Below, piece by piece: positions 34,570 to 43,362 of a stretch of DNA of 64,000 bases. Positions within the stretch are counted from its first letter, which is position 1, and every line of letters begins with the position of its first letter. The notes beneath the pieces are model-generated. The model was not told the DNA's origin. It saw only the letters and a program-made list of their open reading frames with translations, and searched no databases. Position numbers and translations under genes: made by a program. The stretch is from Marinobacterium weihaiense (lineage in GTDB: Bacteria; Pseudomonadota; Gammaproteobacteria; Pseudomonadales; Balneatricaceae): the NCBI RefSeq assembly GCF_019061305.1, contig NZ_JAHQZT010000008.1, positions 1 to 64,000 on the forward strand, written 5' to 3'.

Positions 34570-36258
34570 TTACATCTCGAGCGCTTTGTACTTTTCGCGC
34601 AGGTGGTTGCGGATCGCGATGGCCGAGAAGTTCAGCAGGGCGATCACTACCACCAGCAGGAATGCTGTGGCATACACCAGCGGGCGGGCCGCTTCCACGT
34701 TCGGGCTCTGGAAGCCCACATCATAGATGTGGAAGCCCAGGTGCATGAACTTCTGGTCCAGGTGCAGGAACGGATAGTTGCCGTCCAGCGGCAGGCTCGG
34801 CGCCAGTTTCACCACACCCACCAGCATCAGCGGAGCCACTTCACCGGCGGCGCGGGCGATCGCCAGAATGACGCCGGTCATCATCGCCGGGCTGGCCATC
34901 GGCAGGACCACCTTGATCAGGGTTTCGAACTTGGTGGCCCCCAGGGCCAGGGAGCCTTCACGCACCGAGCGCGGAATACGGGCCAGGCCTTCCTCGGTGG
35001 CCACGATCACCACCGGCACGGTCAGCAGCGCCAGGGTAATGGAGGCCCACATCAGGCCGCCGGTGCCGAAGGTCGGCGACGGCTTGGCTTCCGGGAAGAA
35101 CAGGTCATCAATGGTACCGCCCAGGAAGTAGACGAAGAAGCCCAGGCCAAACACGCCGTATACAATGGACGGCACGCCGGCCAGATTGTTCACCGCAATG
35201 CGGATCAGGCGGGTGACGAAGCCCTGCTTGGCGTATTCACGCAGGTAGACCGCAGCGATCACGCCGAACGGGGTCACCAGCACGGACATCAGGATCACCA
35301 TCATCACGGTGCCGAAGATCGCCGGGAAGATGCCGCCCTCGGTGTTGGCTTCGCGCGGCTCATCGGAGAGGAACTCCCACAGCTTGGCACCGTAGTGCAT
35401 CAGCTTGTCGCCGGTACCCATGTTGTTGGGCAGGAAGGCACGGACCACCTTGGACAGGCGAATCTCGACTTCGCGGCCGTCGGCAATCTCGGCGGTGAAA
35501 CTGTCACGGTTGATCTGGCTGTAGAGGTCAATCAGGTCCTGCTGCAGGACTTCATAGTCAGCATTCAGTTCGGCACGGCGCGCCTCGATGTCGGCGTAGG
35601 CCTGGGCATCGGTGGACTGTTCCAGTTCCAGCGAGCGCTCCTGCAGACGCAGGCGCTCGATCTCGTAGTTGATGCTGCCGATCTTGTCCTTCTCGATCTC
35701 CAGAATCTGGTCGCGAATCTCCAACACCCGCTCCAGACGGGTCTGGAATTCGGCCCAGACGTTCAGGTATTCCTCGGACTTGGCATAGCCGTCATGGCGG
35801 GCCAGGGTCTCGCCCGCTTCGCGGATTTCGCGCAGATAGCCGTAGAAATTGCCCCATTCCAGACGTTCGGCCACCATGACCATCTCCGGGTGGGAGCGTT
35901 CGGTGATCATGTTGTCCATGGCCCAGACGAAGTCGGCGGGCAGAAAGTCGCGGTTGCCGACCTTGAGCAGGTCGCGGCGCAGGGCTTCCACGCCTTCCGG
36001 CACCTGGATGCCGGCGCCGCGCAGCTGCTCGGCGGGCACCATCTCATCCTGCACCATCTCGCCCAGGATGCGGCGGCTCTGCTCGCCCTGGGTATAGGTG
36101 GCCTGCATCACGTCGGCAGGCCAGAAATGGGCCAGGCCGCGCACGGCAATCAGGCCCAGCAGACCGACCACCATGATCACGCAGATGGCTACGGCACCGG
36201 CATTGAGCCAGACCCAGGGGGAGCCGGATTTGGTCCATTCGTTTACTGAATAACGCAT
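34570..36258 (-). CDS. pstA: Phosphate ABC transporter permease PstA, long form
   Basis: A 562-residue permease, about 260 residues longer than E. coli PstA. After one span (residues ~18-40) comes a large periplasmic insertion with a coiled-coil stretch near residues 165-235 (rich in Glu, Arg and Leu). The permease core from about 295 contains EGGIFPAIFGTVMMV, GVIAAVYLREYA, LAGVPSIVYGVFGLGFFVYF and the EAA-like loop REGSLALGATKFETLIKVVLP (quoted in part: SLALGATKFETLIKVVLP). Long PstA/PstC pairs occur in related marine gammaproteobacteria. Confidence 0.93.
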   Translation of the reverse strand: MRYSVNEWTKSGSPWVWLNAGAVAICVIMVVGLLGLIAVRGLAHFWPADVMQATYTQGEQSRRILGEMVQDEMVPAEQLRGAGIQVPEGVEALRRDLLKVGNRDFLPADFVWAMDNMITERSHPEMVMVAERLEWGNFYGYLREIREAGETLARHDGYAKSEEYLNVWAEFQTRLERVLEIRDQILEIEKDKIGSINYEIERLRLQERSLELEQSTDAQAYADIEARRAELNADYEVLQQDLIDLYSQINRDSFTAEIADGREVEIRLSKVVRAFLPNNMGTGDKLMHYGAKLWEFLSDEPREANTEGGIFPAIFGTVMMVILMSVLVTPFGVIAAVYLREYAKQGFVTRLIRIAVNNLAGVPSIVYGVFGLGFFVYFLGGTIDDLFFPEAKPSPTFGTGGLMWASITLALLTVPVVIVATEEGLARIPRSVREGSLALGATKFETLIKVVLPMASPAMMTGVILAIARAAGEVAPLMLVGVVKLAPSLPLDGNYPFLHLDQKFMHLGFHIYDVGFQSPNVEAARPLVYATAFLLVVVIALLNFSAIAIRNHLREKYKALEM

Positions 36259-36282
36259 CTATCTAATCCTCACTCTCACCGA

Positions 36283-38547
36283 TCACAGGGATCCGTATTT
36301 CTTGCGCAGGTGCTGGCGGATGGTCTCGGCCAGGGTGTTCACCACAAAGGTGAACAGGAACAGCACGAAAGCGGCCAGGAACAGGGTGCGGTAGTGGGTA
36401 CTGCCGACCTCGGATTCCGGCATCTCCACGGCGATGTTGGCGGCCAGGGTACGCATGCCCTCGAAGATGTTGATGTCCATGATCGGCGTGTTGCCGGTGG
36501 CCATCAGCACGATCATGGTTTCACCCACGGCGCGGCCCATGCCGATCATCAGCGCCGAGAAGATGCCCGGGCTGGCGGTGGGCAGGATGACGCGGGTTAG
36601 CGTTTGCCAGGCGGTGGCGCCCAGAGCCAGAGAGCCGTAACTCAGGTGCTTGGGCACCGCGAAGATGGCGTCCTCGGTGATCGAGAAAATGGTCGGGATC
36701 ACGGCAAAGCCCATGGCGATACCCACCACCAGGGCGTTGCGCTGGTCGTAGGGAATGCCCGCTTCATTGCTCAGCCAGGTCGGCAAGTGGCCGCCGAACA
36801 GGGCGTCCTCGATCGGGCCGGCCAGACCCAGGCCGATCCAGGTGGCCAGCATCACCACCGGAATCAGCAGCGCCGCATCCCAGCCTTCCGGAATCAGGAA
36901 GCGGATCTTGTTGGGCATGTTGTTCCAGGTGAAGCCGAATAGCACGATGGCGAGCGGGATTACCAGCAGACAGGTAAAGATCCCCGCCAGATTGGCTTCC
37001 ATGAAGGGCGCCAGCCAGAGACCGGCAAGGAAGCCCAGAATTACGGTGGGCAGGGCCTCCATCAGCTCGATGAACGGCTTCACCTTGCGGCGCATGCTCG
37101 GCACCATGAAGTAGGCGGTGTAGATGGCACCGGCGATCGCCAGCGGGGTTGCCAGCAGCATGGCATAGAAGGCCGCCTTCAGGGTGCCGAAGGCCAGCGG
37201 CATCAGGCTGTACTTGGGTTCGAAGTCGTTGTTGGAGGCGGACGACTGCCAGATGTACTCGGGCTCTTCATAGCCTTCATACCAAACCTTTTCCCAATAG
37301 GCGCTCCAGGAAATTTCCGGGTGTTCGTTGTCGACATGCCAGAAGCTCAGGCGATCGCCATGCTGCACCAGCAGTGCGTTGGCGCGGGGTGCCAGGGCGA
37401 TGGCATCGGCGGCACCGCTGAACAGCGGCTCGCTCAGGGCCTGACGGTTGGCGGTGCTGCTGTACAGGTTCAGGGTGCCGTCGGCGGCCAGGGTCACGAT
37501 GCCCTTGCGGCGCTGTTCGGTGGTCAGGTTGGTAATGGCGCTGCTGCCGTGCTCGAAATCGCGGATGTGGGTGAGCTGGAACTGATTGGTTTCATCACGC
37601 ACGAAGAACCACTGTGACAGCTGGCCACGGGCATCACCGATGATCACGGAGCTGCCGCCCAGCAGCAGTTCGAAGCTGGTAATGCGGTCCTTGCTGGCCT
37701 CGACCAGCTGGGTCACTTCCGGCGTGTTGCCCAGCGACATGACCGCAACCTTGCCCTGGGGCACGCTGGCCAGCAGCCAGCGCTGGTCCGGCGTCATCAG
37801 CATCTTCTGCGGCTTGATGCCGAAGCTCGGCAGGTCGCGGCGGCTGGTGTCGATCTCGGTTTCCCCAGTGAGGAAGTTCTCGCGCATGGACAGGGTCAGC
37901 TCGGACAGCTGATCGCCGCTGAGCGCGATCAGGGTCCACTGGTCGCTGTCACGATTGAGTGTCAGGTGCTCGACCGGGCCGGCGGCCACGGCCAGCGGCG
38001 CTTCACCCAGCGGGTAGACTAGCTCGGGGTTGAGCACGCGCTGACCGTTGGGGTAGGTAGCCTTGTAGTTGTGCTTGACCACCTTGACGCTGCCGTCACT
38101 GAGACCGAAGGCGAAGGTCTGGCTGGCTTCGGATACCAGCGCGAAGCTGCTGATGTCGACGCCTTTCGGCAGGGCCAGCTGTTCGCGCTGCAGCACGCGG
38201 CCACTGGTGGTGTCAAAGAAGATCATCTCGCCGCTGTGGGTGGCGCGGAAGCCGATTTCGGCCTGTTCCTCAACGGCCAGATAGAGCGTCCTGCCCTGAC
38301 CCGGTACGGCATAGCTGACCTCCTGTTGGCCACCCCAGGGCTCGATGCTGGCGGAGCGGAACAGAGGGGCAACTTCATACAGCAGGTAGAAGAAGATCAT
38401 CACGACGGCGATGATGACGCTGATGCCGCCGATGGCAATGCCGCCGGCGGCCATCTTGTCCTTCATCATGCGCGCCTTGCGCAGGCGACGCTGGGCTGGA
38501 GTGTTGAAGTCCAGCTCCGGTACCGTGTTGGTTTGCTCAATACTCAT
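36283..38547 (-). CDS. pstC: Phosphate ABC transporter permease PstC, long form
   Basis: A 754-residue permease, more than twice the E. coli length. Span 1 lies near residues 35-58. It is followed by about 390 periplasmic residues with repeating beta-strand signals such as FALVSEASQTFAFGLSDGS, suggestive of a propeller-like fold. The core from ~455 has LLATPLAIAGAIYTAYF, ELMEALPTVILGFLAGLWLAP (in part) and the EAA loop SYGSLALGATAWQTLTRVILP (in part). It has its own Pho promoter after the pstS terminator. Confidence 0.93.
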   Translation of the reverse strand: MSIEQTNTVPELDFNTPAQRRLRKARMMKDKMAAGGIAIGGISVIIAVVMIFFYLLYEVAPLFRSASIEPWGGQQEVSYAVPGQGRTLYLAVEEQAEIGFRATHSGEMIFFDTTSGRVLQREQLALPKGVDISSFALVSEASQTFAFGLSDGSVKVVKHNYKATYPNGQRVLNPELVYPLGEAPLAVAAGPVEHLTLNRDSDQWTLIALSGDQLSELTLSMRENFLTGETEIDTSRRDLPSFGIKPQKMLMTPDQRWLLASVPQGKVAVMSLGNTPEVTQLVEASKDRITSFELLLGGSSVIIGDARGQLSQWFFVRDETNQFQLTHIRDFEHGSSAITNLTTEQRRKGIVTLAADGTLNLYSSTANRQALSEPLFSGAADAIALAPRANALLVQHGDRLSFWHVDNEHPEISWSAYWEKVWYEGYEEPEYIWQSSASNNDFEPKYSLMPLAFGTLKAAFYAMLLATPLAIAGAIYTAYFMVPSMRRKVKPFIELMEALPTVILGFLAGLWLAPFMEANLAGIFTCLLVIPLAIVLFGFTWNNMPNKIRFLIPEGWDAALLIPVVMLATWIGLGLAGPIEDALFGGHLPTWLSNEAGIPYDQRNALVVGIAMGFAVIPTIFSITEDAIFAVPKHLSYGSLALGATAWQTLTRVILPTASPGIFSALMIGMGRAVGETMIVLMATGNTPIMDINIFEGMRTLAANIAVEMPESEVGSTHYRTLFLAAFVLFLFTFVVNTLAETIRQHLRKKYGSL

Positions 38548-38588
38548 GGCTGAGGATCCCGAGATGTGTCGAACTTGATATGGCCGCT

Positions 38589-38622
38589 ACAATAAGTCAA
38601 AGACATGACTGTTTTGTTACAT
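38589..38622 (-). promoter_or_regulatory. Pho box and -10 directly upstream of pstC
   Basis: On the minus strand, ATGTAAC-AAAA-CAGTCAT matches the Pho box in most core positions. TATTGT follows as -10 after exactly 10 bp, the same spacing as at phoB and pstS. It lies downstream of the pstS terminator and 42 bp before the pstC start. It overlaps a 22-bp palindrome at 38612-38633 with arms TTTTGTTACA. Confidence 0.6.
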
Positions 38623-38635
38623 CTGTAACAAAAGC

Positions 38636-38661
38636 AAAAAGGGGAGCCATCCTGGCTCCCC
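38636..38661 (-). terminator. Rho-independent terminator between pstS and pstC
   Basis: GGGGAGCCA and TGGCTCCCC form a perfect 9-bp stem with a 3-nt loop. On the minus strand it is followed by TTTTTGC. It lies 22 bp after the pstS stop and would limit read-through to the permease genes. Confidence 0.85.
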
Positions 38662-38683
38662 TTCGTTAGGATCGTGCGGGTGA

Positions 38684-39652
38684 TTACAGGCCCAGATCCT
38701 TCATTTGCTTTTCAACAACCTTGGCCGGCAGCGGGATGTAGCCGTCCTTCACGACCACTTCCTGACCCACCTTGGACAGCACCAGCTTCAGGAACTCACG
38801 CTCCAGCGGCTGCAGGTCCTGGCCCGGCTTCTTGTTGATGTACACGTACAGGGAACGTGCCAGCGGGTACTTGCCCATGACCGCGTTTTCCGGGGTCGGC
38901 TCGACATAGTCGGTACCGGACTTGGACAGCGGCAGCGCACGAACAGAGGCTGTCTTGTAGCCGATGCCGGAGTAGCCCAGGGCGTTCACGGACGTGGAGA
39001 CAGACTGAACCACGGAAGCAGAGCCCGGCTGTTCGTTGACGCTGTTCTTGAAGTCGCCTTTACACAGGGCAACCTTCTTGAAGTAGCCGTAAGTGCCGGA
39101 TACGGAGTTGCGGCCGAACAGCTGGATGCTCTGGTCGGCCAATGATCCGCCAATGCCCAGATCGCTCCACTTGCTGGCGTCTTCAGCGGCGCCGCACTTG
39201 CGGGTGGAAGAGAACACGGCGTCAACCTGGTCGATGCTCATGCCCTGGATCGGGTTGTCCTTGTGGGCGAAAACGGCCAGAGCGTCGATGGCCACGGCTA
39301 CCGGCGTCGGCTTGTAACCGAATTTCTTCTCGAAGGCTTCGATTTCCTTGTCCTTCATCTTGCGGCTCATCGGGCCGATGTTGGAGGTGCCTTCGGTCAG
39401 GGCGGGCGGCGCAGTGGAAGAACCGGCGGCCTGGATCTGGATGTTGACGTTCGGGTAGCTGCGCTTGAACTCTTCCGCCCACAGGGTCATCAGGTTGGCC
39501 AGGGTGTCGGAGCCGACACTGGACAGGTTGCCGGAAACGCCAGAGGCCTTTTCATAGACCGGCAGGTTCGGGTCGAGGAGATCACTGGCGTGTGCGGTGA
39601 AGCAGGTGGCAGTCATGGCGACCGCTGCGAACAGCTTTTTCATCGGTTTCAT
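38684..39652 (-). CDS. pstS: Periplasmic phosphate-binding protein PstS
   Basis: The 322-residue phosphate-binding component of the Pst importer. Its signal peptide runs to about residue 21 with likely cleavage after AHA. The mature protein shows [17 protein letters not shown], the phosphate-contact segment [21 protein letters not shown] (in part: [10 protein letters not shown]), [15 protein letters not shown] and [15 protein letters not shown]. It belongs to the PstS type common in marine gammaproteobacteria rather than the E. coli type. A terminator follows it and a Pho box precedes it. Confidence 0.95.
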   Translation of the reverse strand: MKPMKKLFAAVAMTATCFTAHASDLLDPNLPVYEKASGVSGNLSSVGSDTLANLMTLWAEEFKRSYPNVNIQIQAAGSSTAPPALTEGTSNIGPMSRKMKDKEIEAFEKKFGYKPTPVAVAIDALAVFAHKDNPIQGMSIDQVDAVFSSTRKCGAAEDASKWSDLGIGGSLADQSIQLFGRNSVSGTYGYFKKVALCKGDFKNSVNEQPGSASVVQSVSTSVNALGYSGIGYKTASVRALPLSKSGTDYVEPTPENAVMGKYPLARSLYVYINKKPGQDLQPLEREFLKLVLSKVGQEVVVKDGYIPLPAKVVEKQMKDLGL

Positions 39653-39698
39653 TGTCGGCTCCTGGTACGGAAACGGGTTATTGATTCGATATGGGGGC

Positions 39699-39732
39699 AC
39701 TATAAGCAGGCTTTGTGACGGTAAGATGACAC
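39699..39732 (-). promoter_or_regulatory. Pho box and -10 of pstS
   Basis: On the minus strand, GTGTCAT-CTTA-CCGTCAC is a strong Pho box. TATAGT follows after 10 bp as -10. The predicted start of transcription is about 40 bp before the pstS start codon. Confidence 0.78.
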
Positions 39733-39850
39733 TGGCGGTGGCCGGCGCCAGACGTGCCCGGGGCTGATCATCGTGTACAACCTTAGTATCATGGGCAGGG
39801 CTGGCGACAACGGGCCTGAACGGCTCCTTTCATGTAACGGGAATAGAATA

Positions 39851-40252
39851 ATGACAATACACGACGATCAACCGCTGAGCCCTGAAGGGATGCTCAGCCT
39901 GCAGCTGCCGGCCGGGCCGGATGCCGTGAACATGTTTGGCGATGTCTATGGTGGCTGGGTGGCCTCACAGCTGGTGCTGGCCAGCGAGATCCGTGCCGGT
40001 CAGGAGGCGCGCGGGCGTGTGGCGACGGTGTCAGTGGGCCGGATGGGGTTCATGTCGCCGGTGTTGGCCGGTACGCTGCTGAGCTTTTATACCCGCGTGC
40101 TGGAGCGGGGTCACAGTTCACTGCGGATTCAGGTGGAAGTCTGGGGGCGTTGCCCGGATGGGCTGGAGTGGCGCAAGGTGACGCGTGCGGAGTGTGTGCA
40201 GGTGGCGATCGACCAGCAGGGACGCATACGTGCCCTGCCGGTCAGCGCCTGA
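39851..40252 (+). CDS. Acyl-CoA thioesterase, YciA-like hotdog protein
   Basis: A 133-residue single hotdog domain. It has the Asn/Asp active-site helix region NMFGDVYGGWVASQLVLAS, followed by the VATVSVGRMGFMSPVLAGT strand (typical VDSVRFLRPV-type position) and SLRIQVEVWGR. YciA-type enzymes hydrolyse a range of acyl-CoAs. The ATG at 39851 (MTIHDDQPLSP) is preferred because upstream in-frame codons reach into the pstS promoter region; its ribosome site is weak. It is divergent from pstS. Confidence 0.82.
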   Translation: MTIHDDQPLSPEGMLSLQLPAGPDAVNMFGDVYGGWVASQLVLASEIRAGQEARGRVATVSVGRMGFMSPVLAGTLLSFYTRVLERGHSSLRIQVEVWGRCPDGLEWRKVTRAECVQVAIDQQGRIRALPVSA

Positions 40253-40273
40253 ACCGGTCCGTTCGGACCGGTT
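40252..40273. other. Perfect hairpin between convergent thioesterase and DASS genes
   Basis: AACCGGTCC and GGACCGGTT form a 9-bp stem with loop GTTC, starting at the last base of the thioesterase stop. There is no long T-run. A bidirectional transcript end is likely. Confidence 0.5.
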
Positions 40274-40282
40274 CGCCGGGCA

Positions 40283-41617
40283 TCAGAGCATGACCCAGGC
40301 ACCGCCGGCGATTACGGCGGTCATCATGATGTTGAGCACTACGCCGGCCCGCATCATCTCGCGCTGCGGCAGGTAGCCGGAGCCGTAGACAATGGCGTTC
40401 GGTGGCGTCGCCACCGGCAGCATGAAGGCACAGGATGCGGCAATGGCAATCACCGCTGCCATCACTTCCTTAGGCAGGCCCATGCTTTCGGCAATGCCCA
40501 CGAAAATGGGTACCAGCAGGGCGCTACTGGCGGTGTTACTGGCAATTTCCGTCAGCATGACCACGAAGGCCGCGACCACCAGCAGGAACAAGGGCGCCGA
40601 GGCACCGGCCATCATGCCGCTGATGCCTTCGGCCAGGAACAGGCTGGCGCCGGTCGCCTTGAGTACGGCAGACAGGGTTAGACCACCACCGAACAGCAAC
40701 AGCACGCCCCAGTCAGCTGACTTCTCGATTTGTTTCCAGGTCACTAGCTGCAACATGCACAGCAGTAGAATGGCGTTCATGGCGATGATGGAGTCCAGTC
40801 CCTTGGCCACGCCCAGCAGCTGTGCCAGTGGCTTGCTGAACAGCCACATGCCCACGGTCAGGGCAAAGACACCCAGCGTCATCCACTGCTTGCTGTTCAG
40901 GGCCTCGTGACGGTGCACTTCACGGAACTTGTGGCTCAGGTCTGGGCGGCACATGAAGTACAGTACGACGATCATCAGCGGCAGAGACAGTACCACGGTC
41001 GGGATGCCGAACTTGAGCCAGTCGGAGAAGCTCAGACCAACGGCACCGGCGGCAATGGCGTTGGGCGGCGAACCCACCAGGGTGCCGATACCACCGATGT
41101 TGGCCGAGTAGGCCACACCCAGCAACACGAACCAGTAGGTGCGCTGGTTGCCCTCGTAGGGCAGCTGGCGCAGCAGGCCCAATGCCAGTGGCAGCATCAT
41201 GGCTGTGGTGGCGGTATTGGAGATCCACATGGACAGGCCAGCGGCCGTCAAGAACAGCAGTATGGAGGCACTGCCCAGATGGCCGCGTGCCAGTCTGATC
41301 ACGTGGCTGGCGATGTACTTGTCCAGTTCCTGGGCGTTGAGTGCCGCGGCCAGACCAAAGCCCCCCAAGAACAGGAAAATGATCGGGTGCGCAAAGCTCT
41401 TCAGAGCATCGGCGACTGAAAAAACGCCCGCCAGCACGGTGAGCACCGGCACCAGCAGGGCGGTCACGGTGATGTTGAAGGTTTCCGTCATCCACAGGAT
41501 GGCGACCACCGCCAGAATAGCGAGGCCGGTGCGCAGCTCGGGCTCCAGCGGTGCCAGGAACCAGATGCCGGCCGCACTCAGCACTGCCAGCAGGAAGGTT
41601 ATCCACTTGCCGGTCAT
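40283..41617 (-). CDS. DASS (SLC13) family sodium:carboxylate symporter
   Basis: A 444-residue transporter of the divalent anion:sodium symporter family. Both signature SNT motifs are present (MWISNTATTAMMLP near residue 130 and EIASNTASSALLVP near 360), each followed by a Pro/Asn-rich hairpin (GIGTLVGSPPNAI and MLPVATPPNAIVYGSG). Substrates in the family include succinate, malate and sulfate; the exact one cannot be read. The gene stands alone. Confidence 0.9.
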   Translation of the reverse strand: MTGKWITFLLAVLSAAGIWFLAPLEPELRTGLAILAVVAILWMTETFNITVTALLVPVLTVLAGVFSVADALKSFAHPIIFLFLGGFGLAAALNAQELDKYIASHVIRLARGHLGSASILLFLTAAGLSMWISNTATTAMMLPLALGLLRQLPYEGNQRTYWFVLLGVAYSANIGGIGTLVGSPPNAIAAGAVGLSFSDWLKFGIPTVVLSLPLMIVVLYFMCRPDLSHKFREVHRHEALNSKQWMTLGVFALTVGMWLFSKPLAQLLGVAKGLDSIIAMNAILLLCMLQLVTWKQIEKSADWGVLLLFGGGLTLSAVLKATGASLFLAEGISGMMAGASAPLFLLVVAAFVVMLTEIASNTASSALLVPIFVGIAESMGLPKEVMAAVIAIAASCAFMLPVATPPNAIVYGSGYLPQREMMRAGVVLNIMMTAVIAGGAWVML

Positions 41618-41734
41618 GAATCTCTCCCAGGCGAAAGTTGAAGGAGGTTTTTAGGAAAGCGCGAATTCTACACAGTTGTTTCTGGTGGAGCCACTTTGGT
41701 CTACAGGCCCAGATCAACTCCAGTTTAGGTAAGC

Positions 41735-42964
41735 TCAGCCGAAAAACCAGTAACCACAGGTGATGGCGGCAATGATACCGGCCAGGTCAGCGCTGAGGCC
41801 GCACCAGAGTGCATGCCGACTGTGGCGGATGCCCACCGCGCCGAAGTACACCGCCAGCACATAAAAGGTGGTTTCGGTGGAGCCCTGAATGATCGAGGCC
41901 ACTTGGGCGGCGAAGGAATCGACGCCATGGGTACTCATGGTCTCCAGCATCATCGCCCGGGCGCCGGAGCCGGACAGCGGCTTCATCAGCGCCGTGGGCA
42001 GGGCATCGGCAAAGCGGGTATCCAGCCCGAACAGCCCGATTGCCTCACTCAGCAGCAAGATAAAGGCCTCCAGCGCGCCGCTTTCGCGCAGTACGCCGAT
42101 CGCCACCAGCATCGCCAGCAGGTAAGGGATAATCATAATCGCGGTCTCGAAGCCCTGTTTGGCACCTTCGATGAAGGTGTCGTAAACGTTGACGCCCTTG
42201 CGCTGGGCCAGCAGCAGAAACAGGATGATGGCGCTGAACAGGGCCAGGTTGCCGACCAGTGCGGACTGACGCTGGAGCTCATCCACGCCGAGGGTGGCGA
42301 AGTAACCGATGAACGCCAGCAGCAGGCTGATGCCGCCGCCGAACCAGAGCAGCAGGGTGCGCTGCAGCAGGTTGATGCGCTGCACCCAGCAGGTCACCAG
42401 CAGGCCCACCAGAGTGGAACAACTGGTCGCGATGAGGATGGGGATAAACACCGCCGTGGGGTCGCTGGAGCCCTGCTGGGCGCGGTAGAGGAACACGGTG
42501 ATCGGGAACAGGGTCACCGAGGAAGTGTTGAGCACCAGAAACAGGATCTGGGCGTTGCTGGCGGTGTGCTTGTCCGGGTTCAGCGTCTGCAAATCCTGCA
42601 TCGCCTTGAGCCCCAAAGGCGTGGCGGCGTTGTCGAGGCCGAGCAGGTTGGCGGACAGGTTCAGGGTCATGGAGCCGATCGCCGGATGGCGCGGCGGTAC
42701 CTCCGGCATCAACCGGGTGAATACAGGCCCCAGAGCACGGGCCAGGGTATCGACCAGCCCCGAGGCCTCGGCCAGTTTCATCATCCCCAGCCAGAAGGCG
42801 AGGGTGCCGATCAGGCCGATGGCCAGCTCCACGGTGAGCTTGGACATGGCAAAGGTGCTTTCCACCATGCGCTGGAACACACCGGAGTCGCCCATCCCCA
42901 GCCACTGCCAGAGCGCGGCGACAAAGGCGATCAGGAAAAAACCGAGCCAGATCCGATGCAGCAT
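41735..42964 (-). CDS. SpmA/SpmB-type nucleoside-recognition membrane protein
   Basis: A 409-residue membrane protein that fuses the two halves known separately as spore maturation proteins SpmA and SpmB. The first half contains MTLNLSANLLGLDNAATPLGLKAM; the second contains EGAKQGFETAIMIIPYLLAMLVAIGVLRESG and MKPLSGSGARAMM (motifs quoted in part: NLSANLLGLDNAATPLGLKA and KPLSGSGARAMM). Each half carries a nucleoside-recognition (Gate) domain. The fused form is common in non-sporulating Gram-negatives, and its substrate is unknown. Confidence 0.82.
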   Translation of the reverse strand: MLHRIWLGFFLIAFVAALWQWLGMGDSGVFQRMVESTFAMSKLTVELAIGLIGTLAFWLGMMKLAEASGLVDTLARALGPVFTRLMPEVPPRHPAIGSMTLNLSANLLGLDNAATPLGLKAMQDLQTLNPDKHTASNAQILFLVLNTSSVTLFPITVFLYRAQQGSSDPTAVFIPILIATSCSTLVGLLVTCWVQRINLLQRTLLLWFGGGISLLLAFIGYFATLGVDELQRQSALVGNLALFSAIILFLLLAQRKGVNVYDTFIEGAKQGFETAIMIIPYLLAMLVAIGVLRESGALEAFILLLSEAIGLFGLDTRFADALPTALMKPLSGSGARAMMLETMSTHGVDSFAAQVASIIQGSTETTFYVLAVYFGAVGIRHSRHALWCGLSADLAGIIAAITCGYWFFG

Positions 42965-43076
42965 GGAGGAACGTCCTGTGGAATGCGTGCTTCGATTCTA
43001 GCGAGCAAGCCTTTCTCTGACCACCGGTAGGCTGTTGGTGAGCCTGTTTGTATTCGGCCGGTTGCCCAAGCTTTAT

Positions 43077-43180
43077 TGACACGCCGTAAACCCATCCATG
43101 GGGGGCTCAGCTGCCGCCATCGACCGCCATGGATGGCGGGAATGCCGAAAATGCAGGAGCATTTTTCGGCCGGCAGGGGG
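43077..43180 (+). repeat. Intergenic hairpin repeat, element B1
   Basis: It begins TTGACACGCCGTAAACCC and contains two hairpins: CCGCCAT-GG-ATGGCGG, then CCGAAAATGC-AGGA-GCATTTTTCGG. The left end matches A1 and the rest matches the centre of A2. It lies between ovoA and the SpmAB-type gene, both on the minus strand. Non-coding. Confidence 0.75.
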
Positions 43181-43237
43181 AAATCAATCAATGTATTGCC
43201 GTGCAGCTGTGCAAAGGGGGGGATGCGATGGGTGGGG

Positions 43238-43342
43238 AGCAGGTGACGTCACATGCATGCGACACGCTGTTCGTCATCCCTGACCGCTTGGCTGCCGCCG
43301 TCCCTGGCGGCAGACAGTCGCATACACGTGGCGTCACCTGCT
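43238..43342 (+). repeat. Intergenic hairpin repeat, element B2
   Basis: Arms at 43238-43263 and 43317-43342 pair over 26 positions with about four mismatches (they begin AGCAGGTGACG and end CGTCACCTGCT). The core is a perfect hairpin CTGCCGCC-GTCCCT-GGCGGCAG. The segment TGCGAC..CTGCCGCC matches A2. Elements B1 and B2 fill most of the 398-bp gap; nothing else is recognisable there. Confidence 0.8.
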
Positions 43343-43362
43343 CTGTTGATTCTGCACCGGTA

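Noticed and set aside
33679-36249. 856-codon open frame on the plus strand
   Set aside because: Antisense to pstB and pstA across their junction, His/Gln-rich composition typical of antisense frames in GC-rich DNA, no known domain.
32519-43342. Possible CRISPR array in the repeat-bearing gaps
   Set aside because: No regularly spaced identical direct repeats or cas genes; elements are inverted repeats of differing length.
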